64,000 nucleotides of DNA, taken from positions 4,427,579-4,491,578 of the forward strand of contig NW_020653391.1 in assembly GCF_003589595.1 (NCBI RefSeq), read 5' to 3'. Shown here piece by piece: positions 63,388-64,000 of this stretch. The position numbers were made by a program, and so were the translations under genes. Each line of letters starts with the position of its first letter. Position 1 is the stretch's first letter. Source of the DNA: Hyposmocoma kahamanoa. Taxonomy: Eukaryota > Arthropoda > Insecta > Lepidoptera > Cosmopterigidae. The notes under the pieces are model-generated. The model saw only the letters and a program-made list of their open reading frames with translations. It was not told the DNA's origin and did not search any database.

Positions 63388-64000
63388 GTGAAGACAAAGA
63401 GCAATACGAACGTGACATTAATAAAAACTATAAGTGACATCATAGGATGGATGAATGGAAATAGTCTCATAATAGACCTAACAAAAACTAACATCATGCA
63501 ATTTCACTCGTCTAAAAGACTACCGATAGAGTTAAACATCTCGTTTAATCTTGTTAATATAGAACAAGTTAAACACACAAAATATTTGGGCCTTATCCTT
63601 GACAGCAATTGCAACTGGAAAGTCCATGTTGAGAACTTGTGTAACAAATTGTCACGGTTTATGTACCCTTTGACAAAATTAGTACAGAATGCCTCTGTGG
63701 ATGCGGCCTTAACAGCTTATTTTGGTTATGTGCAGTCGGTTATAAATTGCGGTATAAATTTTTGGGAAACTCGGTAGATTTTATGCAGGTATTTAAGATA
63801 TAAAAACGCTGTGTACGTATAATTTGCGGTGGGTCTCAAATGGATTCGTGTAATCCATTTTTCGACTAGTGCAACATCCTACCTGTACCCTACCTGTACA
63901 TTAAGGAGGTTGCTGCATTTGTCCAGAAATAGCCATCATATTTTGAAATCGCAGATAAAAGCAACCATAGAAATTTAAGACATGGGCATAGAATGGTTTA
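63388..64000 (+). mobile_element. Decayed LINE reverse transcriptase, jockey/CR1-like
   Basis: The open frame to 63777 shows the palm/thumb end of a non-LTR reverse transcriptase: GWMNGNSLIIDLTKTNIMQF, VKHTKYLGLILDSNCNWKVH, ENLCNKLSRFMYPL, AYFGYVQSVINCGINFW. A frameshift near 63770 then moves the homology (NSVDFMQVFK, KRCVRIICGG, LPVPYLYIKEVA, RNLRHGHRMV) to another frame that has three stops. The copy is dead, truncated at its 5' side and runs off the window. Confidence 0.85.

Overview
The window is nuclear DNA from an insect, almost certainly a moth or butterfly (Lepidoptera). The grounds are an AT-rich sequence, spliced genes with GT-AG introns, animal-type proteins, and repeats typical of lepidopteran genomes: a mariner copy, jockey/CR1-like LINE tails, tRNA-headed SINEs, many TIR elements and AACCGACTTC-type repeats. 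No species is named. A run of 10 Ns at 48566-48575 marks an assembly gap.

Four protein-coding genes can be supported. (1) On the + strand, 822-14398 holds the 3' nine coding exons of a USP20/USP33-type ubiquitin protease: the end of the catalytic domain with its His box, two DUSP domains and a polar tail. Its 5' exons lie before the window. (2) On the - strand, 17196-23517 is a complete three-exon Elongin C with an unusual N-terminal Gly-Ser-Ala-X repeat extension. (3) On the + strand, 24702-26264 is a single-exon seven-finger C2H2 protein that resembles the PLAG family. It is divergent from Elongin C across a 1.2 kb gap, and an upstream ATG overlaps its start. (4) On the - strand, 41864-62678 holds nineteen coding exons of focal adhesion kinase (FERM end, autophosphorylation tyrosine, complete kinase, long linker, FAT domain). 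Its 5' end lies beyond the window. Every exon junction given here keeps the reading frame.

The USP introns carry a roughly 2 kb palindrome built from two inverted copies of a THAP-domain sequence, a duplicated 27-bp palindrome with octamer motifs, a mariner broken by a minisatellite, and a decayed FLYWCH/MULE transposase. The Elongin C introns carry several SINEs, two of them head to head. The 15.6 kb between the PLAG-like gene and Fak has no gene that I can see, only small TIR elements. The Fak introns hold two TIR elements with 8-bp target duplications, one of which contains the assembly gap. They also hold a 22-bp minisatellite, a hammerhead-ribozyme-like sequence, and two copies of one SINE-like family that sit directly beside Fak splice sites. 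The window ends in a decayed LINE reverse transcriptase.

USP20/USP33 (VHL-interacting deubiquitinases in vertebrates) and Elongin C (a subunit of the VHL ubiquitin ligase) are convergent neighbours. This is a suggestive functional pairing, but nothing in the sequence shows co-regulation.
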